DNA from: Thiodubiliella sp900128405
GTDB lineage: Bacteria > Pseudomonadota > Gammaproteobacteria > PS1 > Pseudothioglobaceae
Direction: 5' to 3'
Length of the DNA stretch: 64,000 nucleotides
NCBI GenBank assembly: GCA_963682085.1
Contig: OY821614.1
Coordinates: forward strand, 1,302,001-1,366,000
This document shows positions 43,601 to 51,121 of this stretch, piece after piece. Both the position numbers and the translations under genes were made by a program. Positions within the stretch are counted from its first letter, which is position 1. Every line of letters begins with the position of its first letter. Below the pieces are notes generated by a model. That model was not told the origin of the DNA and did no database searches. It saw only the letters and a program-made list of their open reading frames with translations.

Positions 43601-43845
43601 CTTTCATCTTCAATAATTTTTTCAACTGTGTGCCATTCAATTGGCTCAATATAAGTTGCATCTGCCATTTGTGGGTCGGTCATAATCGTAGCTGGATTAG
43701 AATTAACCAAAATCACCCGATAACCTTCTTCACGCAATGCGGCACACGCTTGTGCACCTGAATAATCAAATTCACACGCCTGCCCAATGACAATAGGGCC
43801 GGCACCAATGATTAAAATACTTTTTAGGTCTTGTCTTTTAGGCAT
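40636..43845 (-). CDS. carB: Carbamoyl phosphate synthase, large subunit
   Basis: A 1069-residue enzyme with two homologous ATP-grasp halves; it makes carbamoyl phosphate for arginine and pyrimidine synthesis. The N-terminal half has ILIIGAGPIVIGQACEFDYS and VRPSFTMGGSGGGIAYN; the second half has ILILGGGPNRIGQGIEFDYC and VVRPSYVLGGRAMEIVY. The C-terminal allosteric domain ends NKKITVRTIQSLNN. It is separated from carA by an mlaA-like gene. A solo MITE end lies directly before its start codon. Confidence 0.97.
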   Translation of the reverse strand: MPKRQDLKSILIIGAGPIVIGQACEFDYSGAQACAALREEGYRVILVNSNPATIMTDPQMADATYIEPIEWHTVEKIIEDERPDALLPTMGGQTALNCALDLERYGVLKKYGVEMIGAKKEAINKAEDRDLFREAMLKIGLDMPQAAVAHNLEEAFVVQEMVGFPTVIRPSFTMGGSGGGIAYNKEEFVEICERGLDLSPTNELLVEESILGWKEFEMEVVRDHKDNCIIICSIENLDPMGIHTGDSITVAPAQTLTDKEYQIMRNASLAVLREIGVDTGGSNVQFALNPKDGRLTIIEMNPRVSRSSALASKATGFPIAKVAAKLAVGYTLDELDNDITGGKTPASFEPSIDYVVTKIPRFAFEKFPKADDRLTTQMKSVGEVMAIGSTFQESLQKALRGLETDKVGLDPIVDLGADDARNKIRSECISARGERIFYLADAFRFGMTLEEVFDLSKVDFWFLAQIQDIVSSEMQINASNITDINASELFDLKRKGFSDARLAQLCNCSESSVRERRKALNIKPVFKRVDSCAAEFDTQTAYLYSTYQQQCEAKPTNKKKILILGGGPNRIGQGIEFDYCCVHASKALRADGYETIMVNCNPETVSTDYDISDRLYFEPLTLEDVLAVIDVENPDGIIVHYGGQTPLKLADALEKTGAKIIGTSPDAIDLAEDRERFSKMLQELNLKQPLNGTARSVEQAQDIADGIGFPLVVRPSYVLGGRAMEIVYDKDSLDHYMHTAVQVSNDAPVLLDSFLDHAIEVDIDVICDGEIVVIGGIMQHIEQAGIHSGDSACSLPSYSLPTEVLDEMREQVIAMAKKLGVIGLMNTQLAYQDDEIYIIEVNPRASRTVPFVSKAIGVPLANIAARVMAGKTLKQLGFTKEIIPQHFSVKEAVFPFNKFLGVDPILGPEMRSTGEVMGIGKDFASAFDKAQLAAGSRAPESGKVFVSLRKLDRDDLVDLGNRLASQGFSLVATRSNKEILTDADLDCEMVNKVSEGSPHIVDMIKNDEIDLIINSTEDTQGAEDAATIRCQALVHKVPFITTVAAAFAMLDGLKVNKKITVRTIQSLNN

Positions 43846-43846
43846 T

Positions 43847-43859
43847 ATGTAAAGGTCTC
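43847..43859. repeat. Solo MITE terminus before carB
   Basis: TATGTAAAGGTCTC-like sequence at the carB start, one base off the family terminus. On the carB strand it reads GAGACCTTTACATA immediately before the ATG, so it forms the translation initiation region. No partner end was found nearby. Confidence 0.5.
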
Positions 43860-43869
43860 AGTTTTATAA

Positions 43870-44541
43870 TTAAAATTCATCATCATCAGGTAAATCACCA
43901 TTGTATACATCAAATTTTCGCTTTTGCAAATAAGAAGAGCGCATCACAGTATAAGGGTCATCTGATTTTTTAAGTAAGTTACTTATTGGTAATAATTTAA
44001 CACGCATATCAACTGCTTGGGCTGCACCTAAGCTAGTTTTTTCTATTATGTTAATGCTTTTAGTTTGCTCCATACTTTGCAGACTATCTACCACCTCACC
44101 TGTTGTATCACGCAATGTCGAGGGGCCTAAAATCGGTAACACGACATAATTACCCTCTGGTACACCCCAAACTGCCAAAGTTTGACCAAAATCCTCATAG
44201 GTTTTTTTCAGTCCGATTTCGCCTGCCACATTAAATAAACCAAGTATCCCCAATGTAGAATTAACTAAAATTCTACCCAATGTATTGACACTACTCACTA
44301 TTTCAAACTGCACCAACTCATTACTAAATGTATTAATATCGCCAATATTAGAAGAAAAGTCACTCACTCTATCTTGCACTGACTCAAAAATATTCTCCTC
44401 ATAAGATCTGGCAATTGGTTCAAAAATATTCTCATCTATTGTTTGATTAAATTCAAAAATGACACGGTTAATCTCTTCCCATGGGTCAACATCATTTGCC
44501 ATCAATGAAAAAGGCATTAACATTAACATTAAAAATTTCAC
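43870..44541 (-). CDS. mlaA: MlaA/VacJ-family protein without a lipobox
   Basis: A 223-residue protein related to MlaA, which removes mislocalised phospholipids from the outer leaflet of the outer membrane. Family segments are VDPWEEINRVIFEFNQTIDE, VNTLGRILVNSTLGILGLFN, YEDFGQTLAVWGVPEGNYVV and LPILGPSTLRDTTGEVVDSL. The N-terminus MKFLMLMLMPFSLMANDVDP is a signal peptide, but no Cys follows, and I see no Cys in the whole protein, so it cannot be lipid-anchored like E. coli MlaA. Its ATG overlaps the carA stop. Confidence 0.9.
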   Translation of the reverse strand: MKFLMLMLMPFSLMANDVDPWEEINRVIFEFNQTIDENIFEPIARSYEENIFESVQDRVSDFSSNIGDINTFSNELVQFEIVSSVNTLGRILVNSTLGILGLFNVAGEIGLKKTYEDFGQTLAVWGVPEGNYVVLPILGPSTLRDTTGEVVDSLQSMEQTKSINIIEKTSLGAAQAVDMRVKLLPISNLLKKSDDPYTVMRSSYLQKRKFDVYNGDLPDDDEF

Positions 44542-45659
44542 CCTTTCATCTCTTGTATAAAAATATCGAATAAACCACTCATATCATGTGGCCCCGGTGA
44601 GGCTTCGGGATGCCCCTGAAAACCAAATGCTTTTTTACCAGTGACTCTAATACCTTGAATGGTATCGTCAAACAAAGACTTATGAGTTACTTCAAGATGT
44701 GCTGGTAAATTACTTGCTGATACTGAAAAACCATGATTTTGCGAAGTAATCATCACCTGTTTAGAAGCCAAATCTTGCACTGGATGATTGGCACCATGAT
44801 GACCAACAGTCATTTTTTCAGTTGATGCGCCGCTCGCCAATGATAACAATTGATGCCCCAAACAAATGCCAAACATAGGTATATTTTTTGCTAATAAAGT
44901 TTGAATATTCTCAATCGCATAATCGCATGGCTCAGGATCACCAGGGCCGTTAGACAAAAACACGCCATCGGGGTTCATTGCCAAAACTTCTGCAACAGGT
45001 GTTTGTGCATTGACTACTGTTAAATCACAGCCCCTGTCCACCAACATTCTTAAAATATTTTTTTTCACGCCATAATCGTAAACCACCACGCTAAATTTTA
45101 CCTCAAGTGGATTAAATTCACCTTTTTCAAGGGAATAAGAACCTTCATTAAAAGTATATTGTTTAGTGGTTGAAACTACCTTGGCTAAATCCATATTTTT
45201 AAGTCCAGCAAAGGATTGTGCCTTGGTAATTGCTAATGCTTCATCAATATTATCACCTGTTATAATACAGCCTTTGAGTGCCCCTTTTTCACGCAAATGG
45301 CGTGTTAAAGCACGGGTATCAATATTGCTAATTGCAATAATATTATTGTTTAATAAATATTCATCCAATGACATTTCATTACGCCAATTGCTATGCAATA
45401 GAGGTAAATCACGAATAATCAAACCAGAGGCATAAACCTTAGTAGATTCTTCATCAATTTGGTTAGTGCCTGTATTGCCAATATGTGGATAAGTTAGTGC
45501 CACAATTTGCTTGGCATAAGAAGGGTCGGTTAAAATTTCTTGGTAACCTGTCATTGAGGTATTAAATACTACCTCACCTAATGTTTGACCGCTAGCACCG
45601 ATTGATTTCCCTTTGAAAATTGCGCCATCTTCTAATGCTAATATAGCAACTTGCGACAC
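44538..45659 (-). CDS. carA: Carbamoyl phosphate synthase, small subunit
   Basis: A 373-residue glutamine amidotransferase subunit that feeds ammonia to CarB. The N-terminal domain has LALEDGAIFKGKSIGASGQT and GEVVFNTSMTGYQEILTDPS. The class I amidotransferase domain has FLSNGPGDPEPC, the nucleophile MFGICLGHQLLSLA and the catalytic His in GFQGHPEASPGPHD. The start is a GTG at 45659 preceded by GGAG; an in-frame extension upstream lacks family sequence. It overlaps mlaA by four bases. Confidence 0.96.
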   Translation of the reverse strand: MSQVAILALEDGAIFKGKSIGASGQTLGEVVFNTSMTGYQEILTDPSYAKQIVALTYPHIGNTGTNQIDEESTKVYASGLIIRDLPLLHSNWRNEMSLDEYLLNNNIIAISNIDTRALTRHLREKGALKGCIITGDNIDEALAITKAQSFAGLKNMDLAKVVSTTKQYTFNEGSYSLEKGEFNPLEVKFSVVVYDYGVKKNILRMLVDRGCDLTVVNAQTPVAEVLAMNPDGVFLSNGPGDPEPCDYAIENIQTLLAKNIPMFGICLGHQLLSLASGASTEKMTVGHHGANHPVQDLASKQVMITSQNHGFSVSASNLPAHLEVTHKSLFDDTIQGIRVTGKKAFGFQGHPEASPGPHDMSGLFDIFIQEMKG

Positions 45660-45769
45660 TGAACACTCCTGAATTAAAAACTTCGGGAATTTTACCACAA
45701 GCAACCTTTAATCTAACAGGCAAATCAGATATAATCACACGCTTTGAAATCAAATAAAAAGATGTTATT

Positions 45770-46039
45770 ATGGAAATTACAGTAGAAAATATCAAATGTG
45801 GTGGCTGTATAGGCACCATCACCAAAAAACTGAATACAGAATTTAATACCGATAGCACCAAAGTAAATGTGGATCAAGGCACGATTGACATTAATGTTGA
45901 AGATGCCAAACGCAACGAAGTGGTCAAAATTTTACTTAACTTAGGTTACCCTGAAACCAATTCAGTTCATGGTTTCAGCTCAGCTAAAGCTAAAGCAAAA
46001 TCATTCGTTTCTTGTGCCATCGGCAAAATGGATAAATGA
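45770..46039 (+). CDS. HMA-domain small metal-binding protein
   Basis: An 89-residue protein with a heavy-metal-associated ferredoxin-like fold. The metal site is IKCGGCIGTITKKL (CxxC), followed by VNVDQGTIDINVEDAKRNEV and LLNLGYPETNSVH, the HMA beta-alpha-beta pattern. A C-terminal tail with Lys-rich AKAKAKSFVSCAIGKMDK adds another Cys. It may be a copper chaperone or bind another thiol-seeking metal. Its stop overlaps the thiS start (ATGA), so the two are co-translated; why is unknown. It is divergent from carA. Confidence 0.82.
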   Translation: MEITVENIKCGGCIGTITKKLNTEFNTDSTKVNVDQGTIDINVEDAKRNEVVKILLNLGYPETNSVHGFSSAKAKAKSFVSCAIGKMDK

Positions 46040-46236
46040 TTCTACAAGTCAATGGTGAACAATTTGAAATTGCCAGTGGCTCAACCGCCACTGATTTAAT
46101 CACTAAACTCGATTATCAAAACCAACGCATTGCCTTAGAGGTCAACGAAACCATTATCCCCAAATCAAATCATGCCAAATTTCTCCTAAACAAAGGAGAT
46201 AAAATTGAAATTATTAAAGCAGTAGGCGGCGGTTAA
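46036..46236 (+). CDS. thiS: Thiamine biosynthesis sulfur carrier ThiS
   Basis: A 66-residue ubiquitin-like carrier whose C-terminal GG becomes a thiocarboxylate for ThiG. The sequence MILQVNGEQFEIASGSTATD, IALEVNETIIPKSNH and DKIEIIKAVGGG shows the beta-grasp fold and the ending. It is coupled to the HMA gene, not to thiG, which is at 2077. Confidence 0.93.
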   Translation: MILQVNGEQFEIASGSTATDLITKLDYQNQRIALEVNETIIPKSNHAKFLLNKGDKIEIIKAVGGG

Positions 46237-46276
46237 TTGTCAAGGTTTATCTTTGACAAGAATACAGGGAAAATTA

Positions 46277-46798
46277 TTATTTAGAACGCACCAAACGAAC
46301 ATAATTGTTATTGTCGCGTGCTTCAGAGTTAATATGGCCATAGTTGAAATGCAACTGCCATGTATGATAGCTAAGGTCCTGAAGATTAGCAGCATTAGGC
46401 GAGGATGACCAATGGTAGTCAGTAGGCGTATTTGGAAAAATACTTTCATTGATATTAGGGTTAAAGCAACGACGACCGACTAAAGAACTTAGTTCCTTTA
46501 TATTTGGTAAACGCCAATCGCTATAAGATGCAAAACTGTGATTGTTTGCTAATTGTAATGCCTCTTCCCAATTGTGCTTGGTGCCTGTGCCTGTGCTACA
46601 ATCATTGCCACTTAGACCTTGAGCACATTTTTTCCACATTAAATTAGTTTGATTATCAGTAACCGTGCCATTGTCATGATTGACATATCTGCTATCTTTC
46701 CACTCGTTAGGAATATAGTCTCGGCAGGTTTGAGCCAATAAATAGTTGGTGGCTAAAAATATAATGTTAATTGTGAAAAATAAAATTGTTTTTTTCAT
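46277..46798 (-). CDS. Secreted Lcl/DUF1566-domain protein
   Basis: A 173-residue exported protein with a Sec signal (FFTINIIFLATNYLLAQTC). The rest is one Lcl/DUF1566 domain: NGTVTDNQTNLMWKKCAQGL, NWEEALQLANN, YSDWRLPNIKELSSLVGRRC and a Ser-Ser-Ser-Pro turn before YVRLVRSK at the end. The C-type-lectin-like fold of this domain is found in surface adhesins and in some diversity-generating retroelement targets. No lipobox is evident. It may share transcription with the large relative upstream at 47111. Confidence 0.85.
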   Translation of the reverse strand: MKKTILFFTINIIFLATNYLLAQTCRDYIPNEWKDSRYVNHDNGTVTDNQTNLMWKKCAQGLSGNDCSTGTGTKHNWEEALQLANNHSFASYSDWRLPNIKELSSLVGRRCFNPNINESIFPNTPTDYHWSSSPNAANLQDLSYHTWQLHFNYGHINSEARDNNNYVRLVRSK

Positions 46799-46807
46799 GT
46801 TATGTCC

Positions 46808-47092
46808 TTAGTTGTGGATAGAGCAATAAACGAAGTTTAAAATTTTTTCAAGTCGCTTGCTCTTCTGATAACCTTGCTCGTTAATAAGACGCATATACAA
46901 TTGCATAAAATCATTTTGACTGCTCTTTATTAATTGCTGCAAATGTTGTGGTAATTTGTGCAAACTGTCTTTTTTAAAAATAAAACATTTGCCTTTTTGT
47001 AAAAAAATAACAAAATTTTTAACCGCACTTTCCATGTCAAAAACTAAGTATATTGCATTGCGATAAATAGAAAATTTGTTTTGATAATTCAT
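46808..47092 (-). CDS. Hypothetical basic protein between the two Lcl genes
   Basis: A 94-residue Lys-rich protein with Phe/Tyr-rich segments (YLVFDMESAVKNFVIFLQKG) and a helical basic C-terminal half (LPQHLQQLIKSSQNDFMQLY, RLINEQGYQKSKRLEKILNF). It has no signal peptide and no known domain that I recognise. It is packed 18 bases after the large Lcl gene and 9 before the small one, so it belongs to the same transcript. Avd-like accessory proteins of retroelements are also small and basic, but I see no real sequence similarity. Confidence 0.6.
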   Translation of the reverse strand: MNYQNKFSIYRNAIYLVFDMESAVKNFVIFLQKGKCFIFKKDSLHKLPQHLQQLIKSSQNDFMQLYMRLINEQGYQKSKRLEKILNFVYCSIHN

Positions 47093-47110
47093 AATTTTAA
47101 AATAAAAAAA

Positions 47111-49666
47111 TCACTGTTTAGAGTGCACTAAACGAACCTGATAATATTTGTCGGAACGACGATAGTGGTAAACATAGCCAAGGTAAAAATCTACTATCCA
47201 TGCATTGGTATCATTTTCAGAATAAGGCGAGGATGACCAAAAACTACTGGTAACAGTATTTGGGAAATAATCACCATCAATAACTGGTTTTGCAATTGAT
47301 AAATCAGCAATTGAGTATAATTCCCCTATGGTTGGCATACGCCAATTATCACTACCACAGAATTTTTCAGCATTTGTGCCGTCAACTAAGCCTGTCCAAT
47401 CATCGTTATAAGTACCTACCCTATTGGCACGGTCTCTGTCAATTGCAGTTTTTCCACCCCAACGATAACCATTACCTTTGTGGTGAATATTGGTGTGGTT
47501 GTCGTCAGTAGTATCGCTATCTTCAACGCCTTCATCGGTTTTCACCTCCCAAACCAATCCTGTTACATTGTCTCGCACACAAGACCATTTAGTGCCAGCA
47601 CTTTCTGTGCCAGCACCACTTTTTTTCCATGCTGCATTTTGAACGCTTAACACATTACCTGTGCTACCGAGTTTAGTAAAATCAAACCCCGCTTTGCCGC
47701 CACCCACTTTTGTTAAAGTGCCAGTGGCTGCTTTGGCATCTCGTCCATGTGAGCAATCTTGTGCTGATATTTCTACACCTGTGCAGGTGGCATTATTACT
47801 TGTTGCATAACCCCCACCCCAAGTTATACCTGTGTCGTTAAGCGCCCCAATTGATGTGGCTGTTGCTTCGCCAGATCCGCCACTTTCAAAAGTGTCCTTC
47901 ACAGCTGTAACAACAAAATAATATTGCACACCATTAATTAAATTGCTAATAGTTTTTTTATTGTCTGTGATATTTTGCAATAACGAACCACCGTTTAAAG
48001 AGGCATAATTAGACAGGCTGATACCACTAAAACTTTGCTTAGCGTAATACACTTGATACCCTGTTGCCCCACTAACTACATCCCAAGTTAAAGCAATGGT
48101 AGCTTTGGCATTGCCTTTGTTTGCTATTAGGTTTTTTGGTGTATTTAAATCAACACTAATACTTACTGTGGCAGTGTCATCTCCTATTGCATTAGTGGCT
48201 TTAATAGCGTAAGTTTTAGCTATTTGCAATACAGTAGGTGTGCCAAAGATTTCACAACCACCATTATTACTATTACGTTCTACTATTAAGCCATTTGGAA
48301 GGCTAGGTTGACTGCTACAACTACTGGCAGCAGTACCTGTGTTGCTAAACATAAAAGCTATGATGTTCTTATGAAGAGTGAAATATTTATCTGATAAATT
48401 GGTGAGTGACGGCTTACTCATAGGGGTAGCAGTTATCCTGGCACTTAAAGGGCCTTCAGCACTATCTTTTACTGCAGTAACAATAAAATGATATAAAGTG
48501 TCACTAGTTAGTCCGCCAATGGTTTCACTGGTGCCGGATGATACTTGCACTAGTGAGGCGCTACCTAAATTGGATATGTTGATTTCATTTTGGGAGTAAT
48601 ATATTTTATATCCTGTTGCTCCGCTAACTGGACTCCAAGTTAAGGTAATAACAGCATCGCCTTTGGTCGCTACAAGGTTTCTTGGTATGCCTAAACTAAC
48701 GCCGATACTGACCGTGGCTGTGCTATCACCTGCGAAATTAGTGGCCTTAATGGTATAAGTTGCAGCATCTTGTAATACGGTTGGTGCACCAAAGATTTTA
48801 CAACTGCCGCCAGCATGTATCACTGTTAAGCCACTTGGAAGGTTAGGTTTACTACTACAACGATTAGCAACACCGCCTGTATTTCTAAACGCAAAAGTTA
48901 CAAAACTATCGCTAATCAAGTTTTTAACTGGTAAATCAACAAGCAATGGCCTACCAATTATATCTTCTTTAATTTTCTCAATATTAGTGTTTTTAAACTT
49001 GTCCTTTAAACTATCAAATGCTACTATAAGTTTGTCTATGGTTATTTTCTCTAGCGTGCCATCAACTAAATCGATTTTGAGTAAATCTATGACTTTACTC
49101 AGGCTACTGTCGTTGCTTGTGTCTTCTGCCTCAAGTTTTGACAACATTGCTAAAATCATTGCATAATCTCCAGAATCGTCATTAGTCAAAGAGATTTTAT
49201 CAATATCTGTAGGAAGAATTGCGGTAATGCTTTTTCCTGATAAACCAAAAACCTTGGCAACGGTGTCATTATGAATGTCAATAACATTGTTAAGATTGTT
49301 ATCAAGCTGCACAGCAATTTCAGTTAACGGGGTGATGGCAAATTTTTCACCCTCAATAAAATTAAGTGCTACTCGCAATATTGGTGATTGCTTTTCATTG
49401 CCTGTTGCTTCATCAGTATATGTTCCACCAGCAGAACATTGAATTAAAGCCCTGCCAGAATAGCCAACATTAATAAAGGTAACAACACCCTTATCGCTAT
49501 CATTAAAGGCCAATTCATCACCTTGTGTGCCTTCTGTTGTGATTTTATAAATAGAACAACTTGCGTTATCAATTGGCGCGGCGGAAAGGAAGCCAGACGA
49601 TAATCCACCACAAGATTGTAACGCTAAAACCACCAAAACTAACAAATATTTTAATAAACTAGACAC
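47111..49666 (-). CDS. FN3-repeat surface lipoprotein with C-terminal Lcl/DUF1566 domain
   Basis: An 851-residue protein with a lipoprotein signal (LLVLVVLALQSCGGLSSG; lipobox LQSC). Residues about 30-250 form an N-terminal domain. Two long repeats follow, each a Ser/Cys-containing Ig-like part (PTVLQ..TYxIKATN..GD.TATVSI) and a fibronectin III part (LTW..VSGATGY.(I/V)YY, YHFIVTAVKD / YYFVVTAVKD). The last 180 residues are an Lcl/DUF1566 domain (VRDNVTGLVWEVKTDEGVED, NWRMPTIGELYSIADL, VRLVHSK). The start is a GTG at 49666 with TTTTTGGAG nine bases before; a longer frame to 49696 would place that site inside coding sequence. It is probably surface exposed and possibly an adhesin. Confidence 0.87.
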   Translation of the reverse strand: MSSLLKYLLVLVVLALQSCGGLSSGFLSAAPIDNASCSIYKITTEGTQGDELAFNDSDKGVVTFINVGYSGRALIQCSAGGTYTDEATGNEKQSPILRVALNFIEGEKFAITPLTEIAVQLDNNLNNVIDIHNDTVAKVFGLSGKSITAILPTDIDKISLTNDDSGDYAMILAMLSKLEAEDTSNDSSLSKVIDLLKIDLVDGTLEKITIDKLIVAFDSLKDKFKNTNIEKIKEDIIGRPLLVDLPVKNLISDSFVTFAFRNTGGVANRCSSKPNLPSGLTVIHAGGSCKIFGAPTVLQDAATYTIKATNFAGDSTATVSIGVSLGIPRNLVATKGDAVITLTWSPVSGATGYKIYYSQNEINISNLGSASLVQVSSGTSETIGGLTSDTLYHFIVTAVKDSAEGPLSARITATPMSKPSLTNLSDKYFTLHKNIIAFMFSNTGTAASSCSSQPSLPNGLIVERNSNNGGCEIFGTPTVLQIAKTYAIKATNAIGDDTATVSISVDLNTPKNLIANKGNAKATIALTWDVVSGATGYQVYYAKQSFSGISLSNYASLNGGSLLQNITDNKKTISNLINGVQYYFVVTAVKDTFESGGSGEATATSIGALNDTGITWGGGYATSNNATCTGVEISAQDCSHGRDAKAATGTLTKVGGGKAGFDFTKLGSTGNVLSVQNAAWKKSGAGTESAGTKWSCVRDNVTGLVWEVKTDEGVEDSDTTDDNHTNIHHKGNGYRWGGKTAIDRDRANRVGTYNDDWTGLVDGTNAEKFCGSDNWRMPTIGELYSIADLSIAKPVIDGDYFPNTVTSSFWSSSPYSENDTNAWIVDFYLGYVYHYRRSDKYYQVRLVHSKQ

Positions 49667-49719
49667 TAATATATACTCCAAAAATAAAAAATACACTACT
49701 CAAATTTTGTGTGAATGTA

Positions 49720-49775
49720 ATACTGAATACTAAATACTGAATACTAAATACTGAATACTAAATACTAAATACTAA
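49720..49775. repeat. Eight-copy heptanucleotide tandem repeat (ATACTRA)8
   Basis: Eight head-to-tail copies of a 7-bp unit, alternating ATACTGA and ATACTAA with two extra ATACTAA at the end. It lies 54 bases upstream of the start of the FN3/Lcl lipoprotein gene, in the promoter zone. Tract-length change by slipped-strand mispairing would shift promoter elements in 7-bp steps. There is no gene between the repeat and the lipoprotein. Confidence 0.95.
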
Positions 49776-50026
49776 AAATTAGTCAGTTCTTTAACACTGC
49801 TAATTATTTAAGCAGTTTACAGTATTTTTTATTTCTACCACAGAAATTTACAATATCACCTAAGTCCATCCAATCATTGCACTCCAATTTAGTTTTATTA
49901 CTGAATCAAGATAAATCAACTATTTTTAGGGCGTTAACAAGTTTACTATGCACGATATTAAGAAAAAAATAAAGTCAAAGCTCTATTTTAAGATTTTTTT
50001 TGTCAAAATAACGGGCAAGAACTTTT
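49776..50026. other. Gene-free interval upstream of the repeat
   Basis: About 250 AT-rich bases between the heptamer array and the 3' end of the PP-loop gene. A weak CTGCT/AGCAG hairpin is visible near 49800-49815. No other signal or frame can be supported. Confidence 0.35.
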
Positions 50027-51070
50027 TTAAACCATCCAATTCTTTTGAATTTCATCGGCTGAAAATGGCTTAACACTTAGCATTTGCATAATGCCAGTGT
50101 CTAGTTTTACCTCTACATCAACATTGTTGTCATTCCTACCTTGAGAATAACGCGCTAGGATTTTAGCAGCAATTTGCAGGTCTGCTTGAGTAGGCTCGCC
50201 ATCAATAAGTGCCAAAGGGCCATTACAGCTAATGGGATAAAGATTTGCATATTGATTACGATAGCCTTCTAAAAACTTAACCTCGCCTTCTTCACGGGCA
50301 ACAATCATTTTAAAACGAGGATTTGGGCGAATGTGTCTGCCAACTTTAAGCATCATCAAATCATCTAATTGATACTCACGGCTACCACGAGATTGCCACA
50401 TATCGACCAATTTATCCGAGTATTGTTTGTCAGTTAAAAAACAACATCCACCTGCGGGTGTAGCATAATCTTCAAAACCATATTGCTTGGCTAAAGCCAT
50501 TTGTGGTTTGCGTGTTCTACCTGAAAAATCCAATAATTTTTCTCTGTCCACCCAACCTTCAATTTCTGCTTTAGTCGGTGGCAAATGTTTGGCACACAAT
50601 GGACGCAACAACAAATCACCTGCCCCTGATTCTGCCTGCACAATCGGCATGGTTTCTTTGCGTTGTGACATAGGTCGTTGCCCCATTACTTCGCCAGTAA
50701 TAATAAAATCAAAATCATGCTCTAGCATCCATTGTTTGGCTTTTTTCACCATAAAACCCTTGCAATCCAAACATGGATTCATATTCTTACCATAACCATG
50801 TTTAGGGTTCAATAACACATCACGATATTCTTCAATAACATCAATAATGTGTAATTTTATATCAAGTTGTTCCGCCACCCATAAGGCGTTATTGCGTTTT
50901 GGTTTGTCTTTTTTCTGCTTGCGAATAGCGTGTGTATGTCCTTCCACACAAAAACCAGTAAAAAAATTAATCCCCTCTACATGAACACCTTGATCCAGCA
51001 TTAATTTGGTGCTCAAAAGTGAATCTAATCCTCCTGAAATTAGCGACACTGCTTTTATTTGTTTTTTCAT
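50027..51070 (-). CDS. PP-loop ATP pyrophosphatase, MnmA/ThiI-like (tRNA thiolation candidate)
   Basis: A 347-residue cytosolic enzyme. The N-terminal adenylation P-loop is VSLISGGLDSLLSTKLMLDQ; the Cys-rich YGKNMNPCLDCKGFMVKKAK and the GGCCFLTD Cys pair are placed as in sulfur-transferring tRNA-modifying enzymes. ITGEVMGQRPMSQRKETM and LLRPLCAKHLPPTKAEIEGW follow. It lacks the THUMP domain of ThiI and is not a standard MnmA, so I call it MnmA-like only. A 50-base gap separates it from prmA, and a one-Cys DsrC/TusE paralogue lies just beyond, suggesting a sulfur-relay neighbourhood. Confidence 0.8.
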   Translation of the reverse strand: MKKQIKAVSLISGGLDSLLSTKLMLDQGVHVEGINFFTGFCVEGHTHAIRKQKKDKPKRNNALWVAEQLDIKLHIIDVIEEYRDVLLNPKHGYGKNMNPCLDCKGFMVKKAKQWMLEHDFDFIITGEVMGQRPMSQRKETMPIVQAESGAGDLLLRPLCAKHLPPTKAEIEGWVDREKLLDFSGRTRKPQMALAKQYGFEDYATPAGGCCFLTDKQYSDKLVDMWQSRGSREYQLDDLMMLKVGRHIRPNPRFKMIVAREEGEVKFLEGYRNQYANLYPISCNGPLALIDGEPTQADLQIAAKILARYSQGRNDNNVDVEVKLDTGIMQMLSVKPFSADEIQKNWMV

Positions 51071-51121
51071 TTTATCCTCTGTAAACCTTGCCCATTTTTT
51101 CTCATAATTGATACAAAAATC

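Noticed and set aside
46237..46259. TTGTCAA/TTGACAA hairpin after thiS as terminator
   Set aside because: The stem is weak and no T run follows on the thiS strand.
46277..49666. A complete diversity-generating retroelement
   Set aside because: No reverse transcriptase, template repeat or Avd-like gene can be seen in the window.
49720..49775. CRISPR array
   Set aside because: The units are 7 bp, head to tail, with no spacers; no cas gene is nearby.
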